A stretch of DNA of 64,000 nucleotides from Klebsiella huaxiensis (GTDB lineage: Bacteria; Pseudomonadota; Gammaproteobacteria; Enterobacterales; Enterobacteriaceae). A model generated the notes under the pieces. It ran no database searches and had not been told where the DNA came from. It was given only the letters and a program-made list of their open reading frames with translations. The number at the start of each line of letters is the position of its first letter. Within the stretch, counting starts at the first letter, position 1. A program made the translations under genes and the position numbers. The DNA is taken from contig NZ_CP036175.1 of NCBI RefSeq assembly GCF_003261575.2, forward strand, positions 434,001-498,000, given 5' to 3'. Of this stretch, positions 25,535 to 33,863 are shown piece after piece.

Positions 25535-26865
25535 TTGGCGATTCCTTCCTGTTTAAGTGACGCACCCGGCGTCGAGGTGTTAGGCGTGTTGCTGCTACCT
25601 GCAGGACGAGCGGTAACAGAAGGCAAGCTGAAAAGCAGTCCAACGGCGATAAGCAGGGCAGCAACCAGTACGGTCATGCCTGCTGTTTGCGAGAACGTCA
25701 CCGTTAACAGCCCTACGAGGTACGGTCCAATAAAGCCGCCGATGTTGCCCAGGGCGTTGATCGTGCCGCGCACGCCGCCCAGAACGTTGGGGGCGAAGAG
25801 TAATGGTGGCAGCGTCCAGAATGGACCGGCATAGGCTTGCAGGAAGAACCCGCAAATAACCATCATGCCGTAGGCGAGCCAGACGTTATCTTTCAGTAAT
25901 AAGGAGAGGGCGAGGCAGACCGCGAAACCCAGCAGAGGAATAGCCGTGTAAAGGCGGCGATTCATCGTTTTATCACACCATTTGGCGATGTAATACTGAC
26001 CGATAATGCACAGAACGTAAGGCGCCGCGGTGAGTACCCCAACGATGGTCATGCCGCTGCCGGTCAGGTGTTTAATCAGATTTGGCATCCACAGCGCGAA
26101 GCCATAGAATCCGACCTGTACGAAGAAATAGATACCGACAAGCTTCCACAGGTTGATGCTTTTTAATACGCTTCGAATGCTACTTTGCTCTCCGCCAATA
26201 CTCAACGCGCGATCGGCCAGCAATTTTTGTTCGATCCAGGCGCGCTCTTTCGGATCCAGCCACTTTGCCTGATGCGGGTGATCGGAAACCAAAGGTAGCC
26301 AGACAAAGAGCAGTCCCAGAGAGAGCAACCCTTCGATGATAAACATCTCCCGCCAGCCGTAGGTTTCAATAAGCCAGCCGGAAAGCGGCCCGGTAATAAT
26401 AGAGGCGACGGCCAGGTTCATCTGGAAATAGGCGATAGCCCTGGCGCGCTCCTCATTTGGGAACCAGTGGCCAATTAGCGCCAGAATGGCGGGATACACA
26501 GCACCTTCCGCCACGCCGAGCACAAAGCGAATAATCAACAACTGCGTCGGTGTCTGAACAAAACCGGTCAGCAGGGCAAAGCCACCCCAGGCGACGATTG
26601 TCCAGGCAATTAACTTTTTGGCGCTTAGGCGCTCGGCTATCTGACCGCCGGGAATTTGCAGGAAGATATAACCAATAAAGAAGATCCCGGCGACCAGACC
26701 GGCAAAAGAAGCCGTCATGCCTAAATCTTCATCCATGCCGCCTGCGATCCCAATGGCGATATTGGTCCTGTCCATATAGGCCACGATATAAACGAGGATC
26801 GTGGCTGGAATAATATGCAGCCAGCGCCCTCGTGTGGTCGGTTTCTCTATTTCAATGCTCATCAT
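25531..26865 (-). CDS. MFS transporter, anion:cation symporter family, probable sugar-acid importer
   Basis: A 444-residue major-facilitator protein with about 12 membrane segments. The N-terminal RGRWLHIIPATILVYIVAYMDRTNIAIG and the loop FLQIPGGQIAERLSAKK are typical of the ACS family (galactonate, glucarate and rhamnonate carriers such as RhmT). The C-terminal tail is Ser/Pro-rich and probably cytoplasmic. AGGG five bases upstream supports ATG 26865. It is the promoter-proximal gene of the transporter-dehydratase-aldolase unit and starts just downstream of a paired 16-bp operator. Confidence 0.87.
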   Translation of the reverse strand: MMSIEIEKPTTRGRWLHIIPATILVYIVAYMDRTNIAIGIAGGMDEDLGMTASFAGLVAGIFFIGYIFLQIPGGQIAERLSAKKLIAWTIVAWGGFALLTGFVQTPTQLLIIRFVLGVAEGAVYPAILALIGHWFPNEERARAIAYFQMNLAVASIITGPLSGWLIETYGWREMFIIEGLLSLGLLFVWLPLVSDHPHQAKWLDPKERAWIEQKLLADRALSIGGEQSSIRSVLKSINLWKLVGIYFFVQVGFYGFALWMPNLIKHLTGSGMTIVGVLTAAPYVLCIIGQYYIAKWCDKTMNRRLYTAIPLLGFAVCLALSLLLKDNVWLAYGMMVICGFFLQAYAGPFWTLPPLLFAPNVLGGVRGTINALGNIGGFIGPYLVGLLTVTFSQTAGMTVLVAALLIAVGLLFSLPSVTARPAGSSNTPNTSTPGASLKQEGIAK

Positions 26866-26891
26866 TGCATCCCTTTAGTATCATAAATTAT

Positions 26892-26907
26892 GTTCTGTAT
26901 ATGGAAC
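26892..26907. promoter_or_regulatory. 16-bp operator copy 1 (transporter side)
   Basis: GTTCTGTATATGGAAC, a GTTC-N8-GAAC palindrome centred about 35 bases upstream of the transporter start. Probable site for the IclR-type regulator. Confidence 0.7.
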
Positions 26908-26911
26908 TGAT

Positions 26912-26927
26912 GTTCTGTATATTGATA
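26912..26927. promoter_or_regulatory. 16-bp operator copy 2 (transporter side)
   Basis: GTTCTGTATATTGATA, exactly 20 bases (about two helical turns) from copy 1 in the same orientation, with a degenerate right half-site. Confidence 0.65.
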
Positions 26928-27073
26928 CTATGCCGACGTATTCATACAGCGTCAATTCCATACTCTAAGGAAGGTTATATTTTGTGATTTGCTTCAAAAA
27001 TGAACGGAGATAAGGTGAGAAAGAGCGGGTAACCCAATGGAAACTGCTCATTGGTCTAATACATAGCCAAAAT

Positions 27074-27089
27074 TGTGCGCTGCCTCACA
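27074..27089. promoter_or_regulatory. Probable CRP site between divergent operons
   Basis: TGTGC-N6-TCACA, one mismatch from consensus. It lies between the operator copies, about 115 bases from the dehydrogenase start and 210 from the transporter start. Confidence 0.6.
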
Positions 27090-27163
27090 GGATAAAATTA
27101 TGCTCTCACCTGGTCATTGTGCGTTCAGAGCAAACAGCATTAAATTCTTTATGTGGAATTTGT

Positions 27164-27179
27164 GTTCTGTATATTGAAC
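27164..27179. promoter_or_regulatory. 16-bp operator copy 3 (dehydrogenase side)
   Basis: GTTCTGTATATTGAAC, a palindrome 24 bases upstream of the dehydrogenase ATG. With TGGAATTTGT before it, it repeats about 26 bases also found around copy 2. Confidence 0.7.
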
Positions 27180-27203
27180 TTTAATGTTTTTTAAGGAGAA
27201 ACA

Positions 27204-28328
27204 ATGGTTACTACCGCGATCTTTCCGTCACGATATGTTCAGGGTAAAGGAGCGTTGACAACGCATCTCCCGCAGGAATTGGCCGCACTCGGTCATAAGG
27301 CACTGATTTTGCAGGATCCTGTTGTTTACAGCACCTACCGGGATGCGGTTGCAACAGCGCTGCACGGGGTGATTGATTTTGATATCGAAGTGTTCAGTAG
27401 CGAATGCAGTGATGAGGAAATTGCGCGCATCTCCGCACGTGCGCATGAAATTGGCGCCGATGTGATTGTTGGTATGGGGGGCGGGAAAACCCTGGATACG
27501 GCAAAAGCAACCGGCGCCAGCCTGCGACTGCCTATTGCCGTGGTTCCTACACTGGCCTCAACGGATGCGCCCTGCAGTTCACTGGTTGTTATCTATACGC
27601 CAGAAGGGGAATTCAAACGCTACCTGATGATTCCACGTAACCCGACGCTTGTGCTGGTGGACAGTAGTATTATTGCTGCCGCGCCGGTACGCTTTTTGGT
27701 TTCCGGGATAGGTGATGCGTTGGCAACCTGGTTTGAAGCGGAAGATTGCCGCATCAAAGGGGCCGGCAATATGACCACCAGGCCAGGACCGATGACCGCA
27801 TTTGAGCTGGCGCGCTTTTGCTACACCACCTTGATGCGCTATGGGCGCCTGGCGAAGCTTGCCTGTGAACAACATCAGGTTACTCCGGCGCTCGAACATG
27901 TTATCGAAGCGAATACGCTATTATCCGGGCTCGGTTTTGAAAGCGGTGGGCTGGCAGCGGCGCACGCTATTCATAATGGTCTGACGGTACTGCCCGCCAC
28001 GCACAAATACTGGCATGGGGAAAAAGTTGCGTTTGGCACGCTGGCGATGCTTATGCTCACCGATAGAGCGCCTGAGCTCATAGAGGAGGTTTATCAGTTT
28101 TGCGAAGATATTGGCTTGCCCACCACGCTGGCGGATATCGGTCTGGCTGGCGTTAGCGATGATGAACTGCTGGCCGTTGCCATGGCGTCTTGTCAAACTG
28201 GGGAAACGATGCACAACGAGCCGTTTACCATTACGCCGGAGGCCGTGCAGGCGGCATTGCGGGCCGCCGATGCCGTTGGTCAGGCGCGGAAAAAAGCTGC
28301 CATCGCTTCGGCCTCTGGCGGAAAGTGA
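27204..28328 (+). CDS. GldA-type glycerol dehydrogenase paralogue
   Basis: A 374-residue iron/zinc alcohol dehydrogenase of the glycerol dehydrogenase subfamily. Zinc ligands align exactly with E. coli GldA: D171 (IGDALATWFEA), H254 (AAAHAIHNGL) and H271 (YWHGEKVAFG). The NAD-binding loop is MGGGKTLDTAK. The true gldA of E. coli lies elsewhere, so this may be a second copy dedicated to the island, perhaps reducing the aldehyde (glycolaldehyde or glyceraldehyde) released by the aldolase; that is inference. It is transcribed divergently from the transporter operon, has AAGGAG 7 bases before the ATG and ends in a terminator. Confidence 0.88.
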   Translation: MVTTAIFPSRYVQGKGALTTHLPQELAALGHKALILQDPVVYSTYRDAVATALHGVIDFDIEVFSSECSDEEIARISARAHEIGADVIVGMGGGKTLDTAKATGASLRLPIAVVPTLASTDAPCSSLVVIYTPEGEFKRYLMIPRNPTLVLVDSSIIAAAPVRFLVSGIGDALATWFEAEDCRIKGAGNMTTRPGPMTAFELARFCYTTLMRYGRLAKLACEQHQVTPALEHVIEANTLLSGLGFESGGLAAAHAIHNGLTVLPATHKYWHGEKVAFGTLAMLMLTDRAPELIEEVYQFCEDIGLPTTLADIGLAGVSDDELLAVAMASCQTGETMHNEPFTITPEAVQAALRAADAVGQARKKAAIASASGGK

Positions 28329-28355
28329 TTCAGGAAAGTGTCCGTTAATTAGCAT

Positions 28356-28379
28356 AAGGGGGATAGGTTCCCCCTTTTA
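28356..28379. terminator. Terminator between the dehydrogenase gene and glpD
   Basis: AAGGGGG (28356-28362) and CCCCCTT (28370-28376) with a short loop and trailing Ts. It also follows glpD on the other strand. Confidence 0.85.
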
Positions 28380-28396
28380 TCGTGTTTGATGTAAAT

Positions 28397-29905
28397 TTAC
28401 GACGCCAGCGACAGCTCAGACTTTCCCGCGTGCTGCGCCAGCCATGCGCTGATGCGGACCTGCTGTTCGGCCGTTAGCCACATTCCTTGCTTAGTTCGCC
28501 GCCATATCGCATCGTCCAGGGTTCTCACCCATTCATGCTCGACCAGGTATTTAAGTTCGGCTTCGTAAAACTCGTGACCGAAATCTTCGCCGAGATCGGC
28601 CAGTGACGTGGCTTCACCGAGGATCCACTCGCTATTGCTGCCGTAGGTTCGGGTGTAGTGGCGCGCCATTGACTCGCTGATAAATGAGAAGCGACGGCGC
28701 AGCTTTGCCGCATAATCATCACGGTCGCTACCGATATCGCCGCCGGGCAGGATTGCGGTTTTGGTCCATGCCGGGCCGATGCCTTTGTAGTAAGGCGTCA
28801 GTTTTTCCAGCGCGTGTTCGGCTAGCTTACGATAGGTGGTGAGCTTGCCGCCAAACACCGACAGCAGCGGAGCCTGCCCATTTTCATCATGAATATCAAG
28901 AGTGTAATCGCGGGTGATCGCCTGTGGTGAGTCGGATTCGTCATCGCATAGTGGACGCACGCCAGAGTAGGTCCAGACAATATCGTCCCGAGTCAGCGTC
29001 TTTTTAAAGTGCGCGTTATAGACGTTCAGCAGGTAGTTAACCTCTTTGTCATCGATCGCCACGGCTTTCGGGTCGCCTTTATATTCCACGTCGGTGGTGC
29101 CGATGATAGAGAATTCATCCATCCACGGGATCACGAAAACAATGCGTTTATCTTCGTTTTGCAGGATGTAGGCCTGCTTCTGCGTATGTACACGCGGAAC
29201 GACAATATGGCTGCCTTTAATCAGACGGATGCCGTATGGCGATGGCAGATGCATACCGTCATCGAAGAATTGTTTGACCCACGGGCCAGTGGCGTTCACC
29301 AGACCGCGCGCCTGCCAGGTAAACTTCTCTCCGGTATCGATATCTTCTGCTTCGACGACCCACAACCCATTTTCACGTTTCGCTGAGGTGGCGCGGGTAC
29401 GCGTGCGAACTTCTCCACCTTTACGTACAACCATCTGGGCATTAGCCAGCACCAAACGTGCGTCGTCGACCCAGCAGTCGGAATATTCGAAACCGCGCAC
29501 GATTTCAGGTTTTAGTACCGATTCTGTGCCAAAACGCAACCCAGTTGAGCTGGGTAAACTGGTACGTTTGCCCAGATGATCGTACATAAACAAGCCAATA
29601 CGGATCATCCATGCCGGGCGCAGATGCGGGCGATGCGGTAAACGAAAGCGCATCGGGAAGGCGATGTGCGGAGCCATTTTTAACAACACTTCTCGCTCGG
29701 CTAGCGCTTCACTTACCAGGCGGAATTCGTAATGTTCAAGGTAGCGCAGCCCGCCGTGAATCAGCTTTGAGCTGGCGCTGGACGTGGCGCAGGCCAGGTC
29801 GTTTGCCTCCAGCATCAGCACGGATAAACCACGCCCTGCGGCGTCTGCCGCGATACCGGCACCGTTGATGCCTCCCCCTATCACAATCAGATCTTTGGTT
29901 TCCAT
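28397..29905 (-). CDS. glpD: GlpD, aerobic glycerol-3-phosphate dehydrogenase
   Basis: Membrane-associated FAD enzyme oxidising sn-glycerol-3-phosphate to dihydroxyacetone phosphate and passing electrons to ubiquinone. The 502 residues follow E. coli GlpD: FAD-binding METKDLIVIGGGINGAGIAADAAGRG at the N-terminus, CATSSASSKLIHGGLRYLEHYEFRLV and the C-terminal DAIWRRTKQGMW block. The start at 29905 (MET) is favoured because GAGG lies 8 bases upstream; the GTG at 29914 has none. A GlpR operator and a CRP-like site lie upstream. Confidence 0.97.
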   Translation of the reverse strand: METKDLIVIGGGINGAGIAADAAGRGLSVLMLEANDLACATSSASSKLIHGGLRYLEHYEFRLVSEALAEREVLLKMAPHIAFPMRFRLPHRPHLRPAWMIRIGLFMYDHLGKRTSLPSSTGLRFGTESVLKPEIVRGFEYSDCWVDDARLVLANAQMVVRKGGEVRTRTRATSAKRENGLWVVEAEDIDTGEKFTWQARGLVNATGPWVKQFFDDGMHLPSPYGIRLIKGSHIVVPRVHTQKQAYILQNEDKRIVFVIPWMDEFSIIGTTDVEYKGDPKAVAIDDKEVNYLLNVYNAHFKKTLTRDDIVWTYSGVRPLCDDESDSPQAITRDYTLDIHDENGQAPLLSVFGGKLTTYRKLAEHALEKLTPYYKGIGPAWTKTAILPGGDIGSDRDDYAAKLRRRFSFISESMARHYTRTYGSNSEWILGEATSLADLGEDFGHEFYEAELKYLVEHEWVRTLDDAIWRRTKQGMWLTAEQQVRISAWLAQHAGKSELSLAS

Positions 29906-29940
29906 GCTCGCCACCTCTTACACTTTCGTTTAAGCTCATA

Positions 29941-29960
29941 AATGTTCGATATCGCTCAAT
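29941..29960. promoter_or_regulatory. GlpR operator upstream of glpD
   Basis: AATGTTCGATATCGCTCAAT matches the left half and centre of the consensus WATGTTCGWTAWCGAACATW; the right half is degenerate. GlpR is encoded 1.4 kb away. Confidence 0.75.
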
Positions 29961-30005
29961 ATAGCAAATAACCGCGCCATTGGTAACATCAAAAAAACAT
30001 TTCAG

Positions 30006-30021
30006 AGTGATGTGTGTAACA
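30006..30021. promoter_or_regulatory. CRP-like site between glpD and glpE
   Basis: AGTGA-N6-TAACA (reverse TGTTA-N6-TCACT), one mismatch per half-site, positioned to serve divergent glpD and glpEGR. Confidence 0.55.
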
Positions 30022-30110
30022 TATTGGCGTTTATTTACCGCCTGGCTGTACACTAGGCGTTAAAATTGCGAGCGCTTATCAGCCGCCTGCCTATATAGAG
30101 AAGAGAGCAT

Positions 30111-30440
30111 ATGGATCACTTTGAATGTATTAACGTAGAAGAAGCTCACCAGAAAATGCACCAGCAGACGGCGGTGCTGGTGGATATTCGCGACCCGCAG
30201 AGCTACGCGATGGGGCACACGCCGGGCTCTTTTCATCTGACCAACGATACGCTGGGTGCGTTTATGCGCGATAACGACTTTGATACGGCCGTTATGGTGA
30301 TGTGCTATCACGGCAATAGCAGCAAAGGCGCTGCGCAGTATCTGCTGCAGCAGGGTTATGACAAGGTTTACAGCGTAGATGGCGGGTTTGACGCCTGGCA
30401 TCGGCATTTTCCGGCGGAAGTCGCGCATGGTGTGATGTAG
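30111..30440 (+). CDS. glpE: GlpE, thiosulfate sulfurtransferase (single-domain rhodanese)
   Basis: Cytosolic rhodanese that moves sulfane sulfur from thiosulfate to cyanide in vitro; its role in the glp context is unclear. The 109 residues carry the catalytic Cys65 in VMVMCYHGNSSKGAAQYL and the CH2A-like LVDIRDPQSYAMGHTPGS. It is the first gene of glpEGR, divergent from glpD. Confidence 0.96.
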   Translation: MDHFECINVEEAHQKMHQQTAVLVDIRDPQSYAMGHTPGSFHLTNDTLGAFMRDNDFDTAVMVMCYHGNSSKGAAQYLLQQGYDKVYSVDGGFDAWHRHFPAEVAHGVM

Positions 30441-30498
30441 GCGTTAGCGCGCCATGCGCTATAATGTCTCCCTTTGTGTGGAATAAGCGATCCGCTGC

Positions 30499-31329
30499 AT
30501 GTTAATGATTACCTCTTTTGCCAACCCCCGCGTGGCCCAGGCGTTTGTCGACTATATGGCGACGCAGGGGATAATTCTGACTATTCAACAACATACGCAG
30601 AGCGATGTCTGGCTTGCTGATGAGAGCCAGGCCGGGCGAGTTCATGCCGAGCTGGCCCGCTTTCTGGAAAATCCTGCCGATCCGCGCTATCTGGCTGCCA
30701 GCTGGCAGTCGGGACACACCAACAGCGGGCTGCACTATCAGCGTTTCCCCTTTTTAGCGACGCTTCGCCATAACGCCGGGCCGTTTACATGGGGGATTTT
30801 ATTCGCCTGTATTGCAGTGTTTTTGTTGCAAACGGTTATTGGCGATCAGCCGGTTATGCTACTTCTGGCCTGGCCCTATGATCCTTCGCTGAAATTTGAG
30901 GTATGGCGCTACTTTAGCCATGCGCTCATGCACTTCTCACTGATGCATATTCTGTTCAACCTGCTATGGTGGTGGTACCTCGGCGGGGCGGTGGAAAAAC
31001 GCATTGGCAGCGGCAAGCTGGTGGTGATTACGGTAATCAGCGCCTTGCTGAGCGGCTTTGTCCAGCATCAGTTTAGCGGCCCGTGGTTTGGCGGTTTGTC
31101 CGGTGTGGTTTATGCGCTGATGGGCTACGTCTGGCTGCGAGGCGAGCGCGATCCGCAAAGCGGCATTTTTTTGCAGCGCGGCTTGATACTCTTCTCTTTA
31201 GTATGGTTAATTGCTGGCTGGTTTGACGTTTTCGGCATGTCGATCGCGAACGGCGCTCATGTGGCGGGTCTGGTGACCGGGCTGGCGATGGCGTTTGTTG
31301 ATACGCAGAATGTGCGAAAACGAACGTAG
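30499..31329 (+). CDS. glpG: GlpG, rhomboid intramembrane serine protease
   Basis: Inner-membrane protease cleaving transmembrane substrates within the bilayer. The 276 residues equal E. coli GlpG: an N-terminal cytoplasmic domain (about 1-90), then six membrane segments with the catalytic Ser201 in FGGLSGVVYALMGY and His254 in NGAHVAGL. The substrate-gate/loop-1 signature (FNLLWWWYLGGAVEKRIGS) is intact. The second gene of glpEGR, 58 bases after glpE. Confidence 0.96.
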   Translation: MLMITSFANPRVAQAFVDYMATQGIILTIQQHTQSDVWLADESQAGRVHAELARFLENPADPRYLAASWQSGHTNSGLHYQRFPFLATLRHNAGPFTWGILFACIAVFLLQTVIGDQPVMLLLAWPYDPSLKFEVWRYFSHALMHFSLMHILFNLLWWWYLGGAVEKRIGSGKLVVITVISALLSGFVQHQFSGPWFGGLSGVVYALMGYVWLRGERDPQSGIFLQRGLILFSLVWLIAGWFDVFGMSIANGAHVAGLVTGLAMAFVDTQNVRKRT

Positions 31330-31348
31330 AGACTCCCAGGGATATTTC

Positions 31349-32107
31349 ATGAAACAAACACAACGTCATGACGCGATTATCGAGCTGGTAAAAAAACAGG
31401 GATACGTCAGTACTGAAGAGCTGGTCGAGCAGTTTGCCGTCAGCCCGCAGACTATTCGTCGCGATCTGAATGACTTAGCTGACCAAAAAATGATTCTGCG
31501 CCACCATGGCGGCGCAGCGCTGCCTTCCAGCTCGGTGAACACCTCCTGGCATGACAGAAAGTCGACCCAGACTCAGGAGAAAGAGCGCATCGCCCGCAAG
31601 GTAGCGAGCGAAATCCCCGATGGCGCGACGCTGTTTATTGATATCGGAACCACGCCGGAAGCCGTGGCGCACGCGCTGCTCAACCATAACGATCTGCGCG
31701 TCGTGACTAATAACCTGAACGTTGCCAATACGCTCATGGCGAAAGAGGATTTCCGCATTATTCTGGCTGGCGGTGAACTGCGCAGCCGGGATGGCGGTAT
31801 TATCGGCGAAGCTACCCTGGACTTTATCTCCCAGTTCCGCCTCGATTTCGGCATTCTCGGCATCAGCGGAATCGACAGCGACGGTTCCCTGCTGGAGTTC
31901 GACTACCACGAAGTGCGCACCAAGCGGGCGATTATCGAAAACTCTCGTCACGTCATGCTGGTCGTTGACCACTCAAAATTTGGCCGCAACGCAATGGTTA
32001 ATATGGGTAGCATCAGCATGGTCGATGCGGTCTACACCGACGTGATGCCTCCCGCTGGCGTGCTGAAGGTGATTACCGACAACAACCTTCAACTGGAGCT
32101 GTGCTGA
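31349..32107 (+). CDS. glpR: GlpR, DeoR-family repressor of the glp regulon
   Basis: A 252-residue repressor inactivated by glycerol-3-phosphate. The DeoR helix-turn-helix reads RHDAIIELVKKQGYVSTEELVEQFAVSPQTIRRDLNDL, and the sugar-phosphate sensor domain contains LFIDIGTTPEAVAHAL. The start at 31349 (MKQTQRHDAI) with AGGGA upstream is used instead of an in-frame ATG inside glpG. Its 3' end overlaps the convergent rtcR gene by 19 bases. Confidence 0.95.
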   Translation: MKQTQRHDAIIELVKKQGYVSTEELVEQFAVSPQTIRRDLNDLADQKMILRHHGGAALPSSSVNTSWHDRKSTQTQEKERIARKVASEIPDGATLFIDIGTTPEAVAHALLNHNDLRVVTNNLNVANTLMAKEDFRIILAGGELRSRDGGIIGEATLDFISQFRLDFGILGISGIDSDGSLLEFDYHEVRTKRAIIENSRHVMLVVDHSKFGRNAMVNMGSISMVDAVYTDVMPPAGVLKVITDNNLQLELC

Positions 32108-33687
32108 TTCTTCAGTATTTCCCAGGTCAGGCCAAAGCGCGCCAGATATTTTCGCAGCCGGTCAGCGTCATTGACCGTGGTTTTGCCGAGGCGTGAAACG
32201 TTAAATAGCTGGCGTCCGGCATCGGAGATGGTTGTTGCCTGCTGACATATGGCAATCACGTTTTGCAGATGCAGGCGGTCGAACAGGTCCAGATTTTCCG
32301 CCTCTGCCCCTAATAGCGCATCGAGCACTGAGGGGCGGTTATCATTCCAGCTGTAGCGCAGGCGCTCAATCTCATCCTCTACCGTGTTCACAGTGATGCG
32401 ACCGTTCTCCGCTAGGGTTGCCATGCGGGTGACGCTGGCGGAAAGCTCGCGGAAGTTGCCGCTCCACGCCGCCTGCGGTGAGGTGGCGAAGGCCAGCCAG
32501 GCACGACGCGCTTCGGTATTGAAACGAACGCTGTCGCCGGTTAGCGCCGCGTGACGCTCAATTTCATAGTCGAGGTTGGGTTCGATATCTTCACGGCTCT
32601 GGCGCAGACCCGGCAGTTCAAACGTCCACAGATTGATACGCGCATACAGATCCTCGCGGAATTTACCCTGGGCAACCAGCTGGCGTAAATCACGCACGGT
32701 CCCGGCGATAAGCTGGAAATCACTGCTCACCTGCTGGTCGCTGCCGAAGGGATAAAAGCGTTTTTCTTCTATTGCCTTAAGCAGCATCGCCTGTTCATCG
32801 GCGCCCAGCTCACCAATTTCATCCAGAAAAAGCATCCCACCGTTCGCGCTGCGTAGCAGACCGGCCCGCTCTTCCCGCGCGCCGGTAAACGCGCCTTTAA
32901 CATGGCCAAATAAGGTCGACATGGCGGTATCGCCGCGCAGAGTTGCGCAGTTGACCTCGACAAATGGGCCGTTGAATTGATGGCGAGCCAGCTTTAATTC
33001 GTAGATCCGGCGGGCCAGAAATGATTTGCCCGCGCCGGTCGGGCCGTTAAGCAACATGGGGGAACGGGAGCGGATGGCAACGCGCTCAATATGCTCGATC
33101 ATGCGGTTGAAATGCGGGTTACGGGTCTCGATACCGGATTTCAGGAAGTTAAGCGTCTCTTCGCGCTCCTGGGCAAAGCGGCTGGCGATATCGTTGTAAC
33201 GGCTTAGATCGAGGTCGATGATCGTCACTTCGCCCGTGCTATGCGGCTTATCTTTCTTACGCGGTGGTGAGGTTTGGGCTAACCGCGCCGGGAGATAGCG
33301 TGCTTCGGCCAGTAAAAACCAGCAGATCTGGGCGACGTGGGTGCCGGTAGTGATGTGAATCAGATAGTCTTCATCTTCAGGATGGAACCTGTGGCTGCGG
33401 GCGAAATCATGCAGGCAGGCGTAAACCTCTTCGAAGTCCCATGGATTGCGGATGGCTATCTCGACGCCGATGACTTCCGTTTCCGGCGATACGCTGGCGA
33501 TATCCTGTTTTAAGGTTTCAAACAGTCCCCGTGAACGCGCGTCGTACAACAGCTCAAGGCGATGGACGACTAACGTTTCCTGTTGGCACAGGCTTAAGGT
33601 TGGTCGCCATTTTTCCCAGCGTTGGCTGCCGCGGCCAACATAATCCAATACCGTACCGACAAAACCAAAGGCTACCGTTTTACGCAT
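32089..33687 (-). CDS. rtcR: RtcR, sigma-54 activator of the RNA-repair genes
   Basis: A 532-residue bacterial enhancer-binding protein that switches on rtcBA (here probably rsr-yrl-rtcBA) when RNA is damaged. The N-terminal 180 residues form the CARF-like sensor domain characteristic of RtcR. The AAA+ core has Walker A GPTGAGKSFLARRI, the sigma-54 contact loop GAFTGA, and Walker B LFLDEIGELG. A C-terminal Fis-like helix-turn-helix follows. Length equals E. coli RtcR. It is divergent from the target operon; its end overlaps glpR by 19 bases. Confidence 0.96.
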   Translation of the reverse strand: MRKTVAFGFVGTVLDYVGRGSQRWEKWRPTLSLCQQETLVVHRLELLYDARSRGLFETLKQDIASVSPETEVIGVEIAIRNPWDFEEVYACLHDFARSHRFHPEDEDYLIHITTGTHVAQICWFLLAEARYLPARLAQTSPPRKKDKPHSTGEVTIIDLDLSRYNDIASRFAQEREETLNFLKSGIETRNPHFNRMIEHIERVAIRSRSPMLLNGPTGAGKSFLARRIYELKLARHQFNGPFVEVNCATLRGDTAMSTLFGHVKGAFTGAREERAGLLRSANGGMLFLDEIGELGADEQAMLLKAIEEKRFYPFGSDQQVSSDFQLIAGTVRDLRQLVAQGKFREDLYARINLWTFELPGLRQSREDIEPNLDYEIERHAALTGDSVRFNTEARRAWLAFATSPQAAWSGNFRELSASVTRMATLAENGRITVNTVEDEIERLRYSWNDNRPSVLDALLGAEAENLDLFDRLHLQNVIAICQQATTISDAGRQLFNVSRLGKTTVNDADRLRKYLARFGLTWEILKNQHSSS

Positions 33688-33702
33688 CTTAGATTTCCTT
33701 AT

Positions 33703-33730
33703 AAAAGACGATATTTAATTATCGTCTTTT
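33703..33730. promoter_or_regulatory. Inverted repeat, probable RtcR upstream activator site
   Basis: AAAAGACGATA (33703-33713) and TATCGTCTTTT (33720-33730) are perfect 11-bp arms around 6 bases. Located 15 bases upstream of rtcR and about 90 upstream of the sigma-54 promoter, the right place for an enhancer. It looks terminator-like, but no gene ends here. Confidence 0.6.
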
Positions 33731-33820
33731 GGCTTCTGCCGTGCAGTGGTTTTTTCGTTAAAACGTAGGTGAAAATAATTAATCCATAAAAATCAATGAA
33801 ATATAATTAAATTTAAAATC

Positions 33821-33836
33821 TGGCACGGTGGTTGCA
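33821..33836 (+). promoter_or_regulatory. Sigma-54 promoter of rsr-yrl-rtcBA
   Basis: TGGCACGGTGGTTGCA has the -24 GG and -12 GC with the correct spacing and matches the consensus TGGCAC-N5-TTGCA exactly. Transcription should start near 33847. A weak IHF-like AATCAA at 33791-33796 lies between it and the palindromic activator site. Confidence 0.93.
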
Positions 33837-33863
33837 ATAGTCATGGTATGGAGAATAACGGAA

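Noticed and set aside
33703..33730. Perfect inverted repeat with A and T flanks read as a terminator
   Set aside because: No gene ends at this place; it lies between two divergent starts, so a regulator site is more likely.
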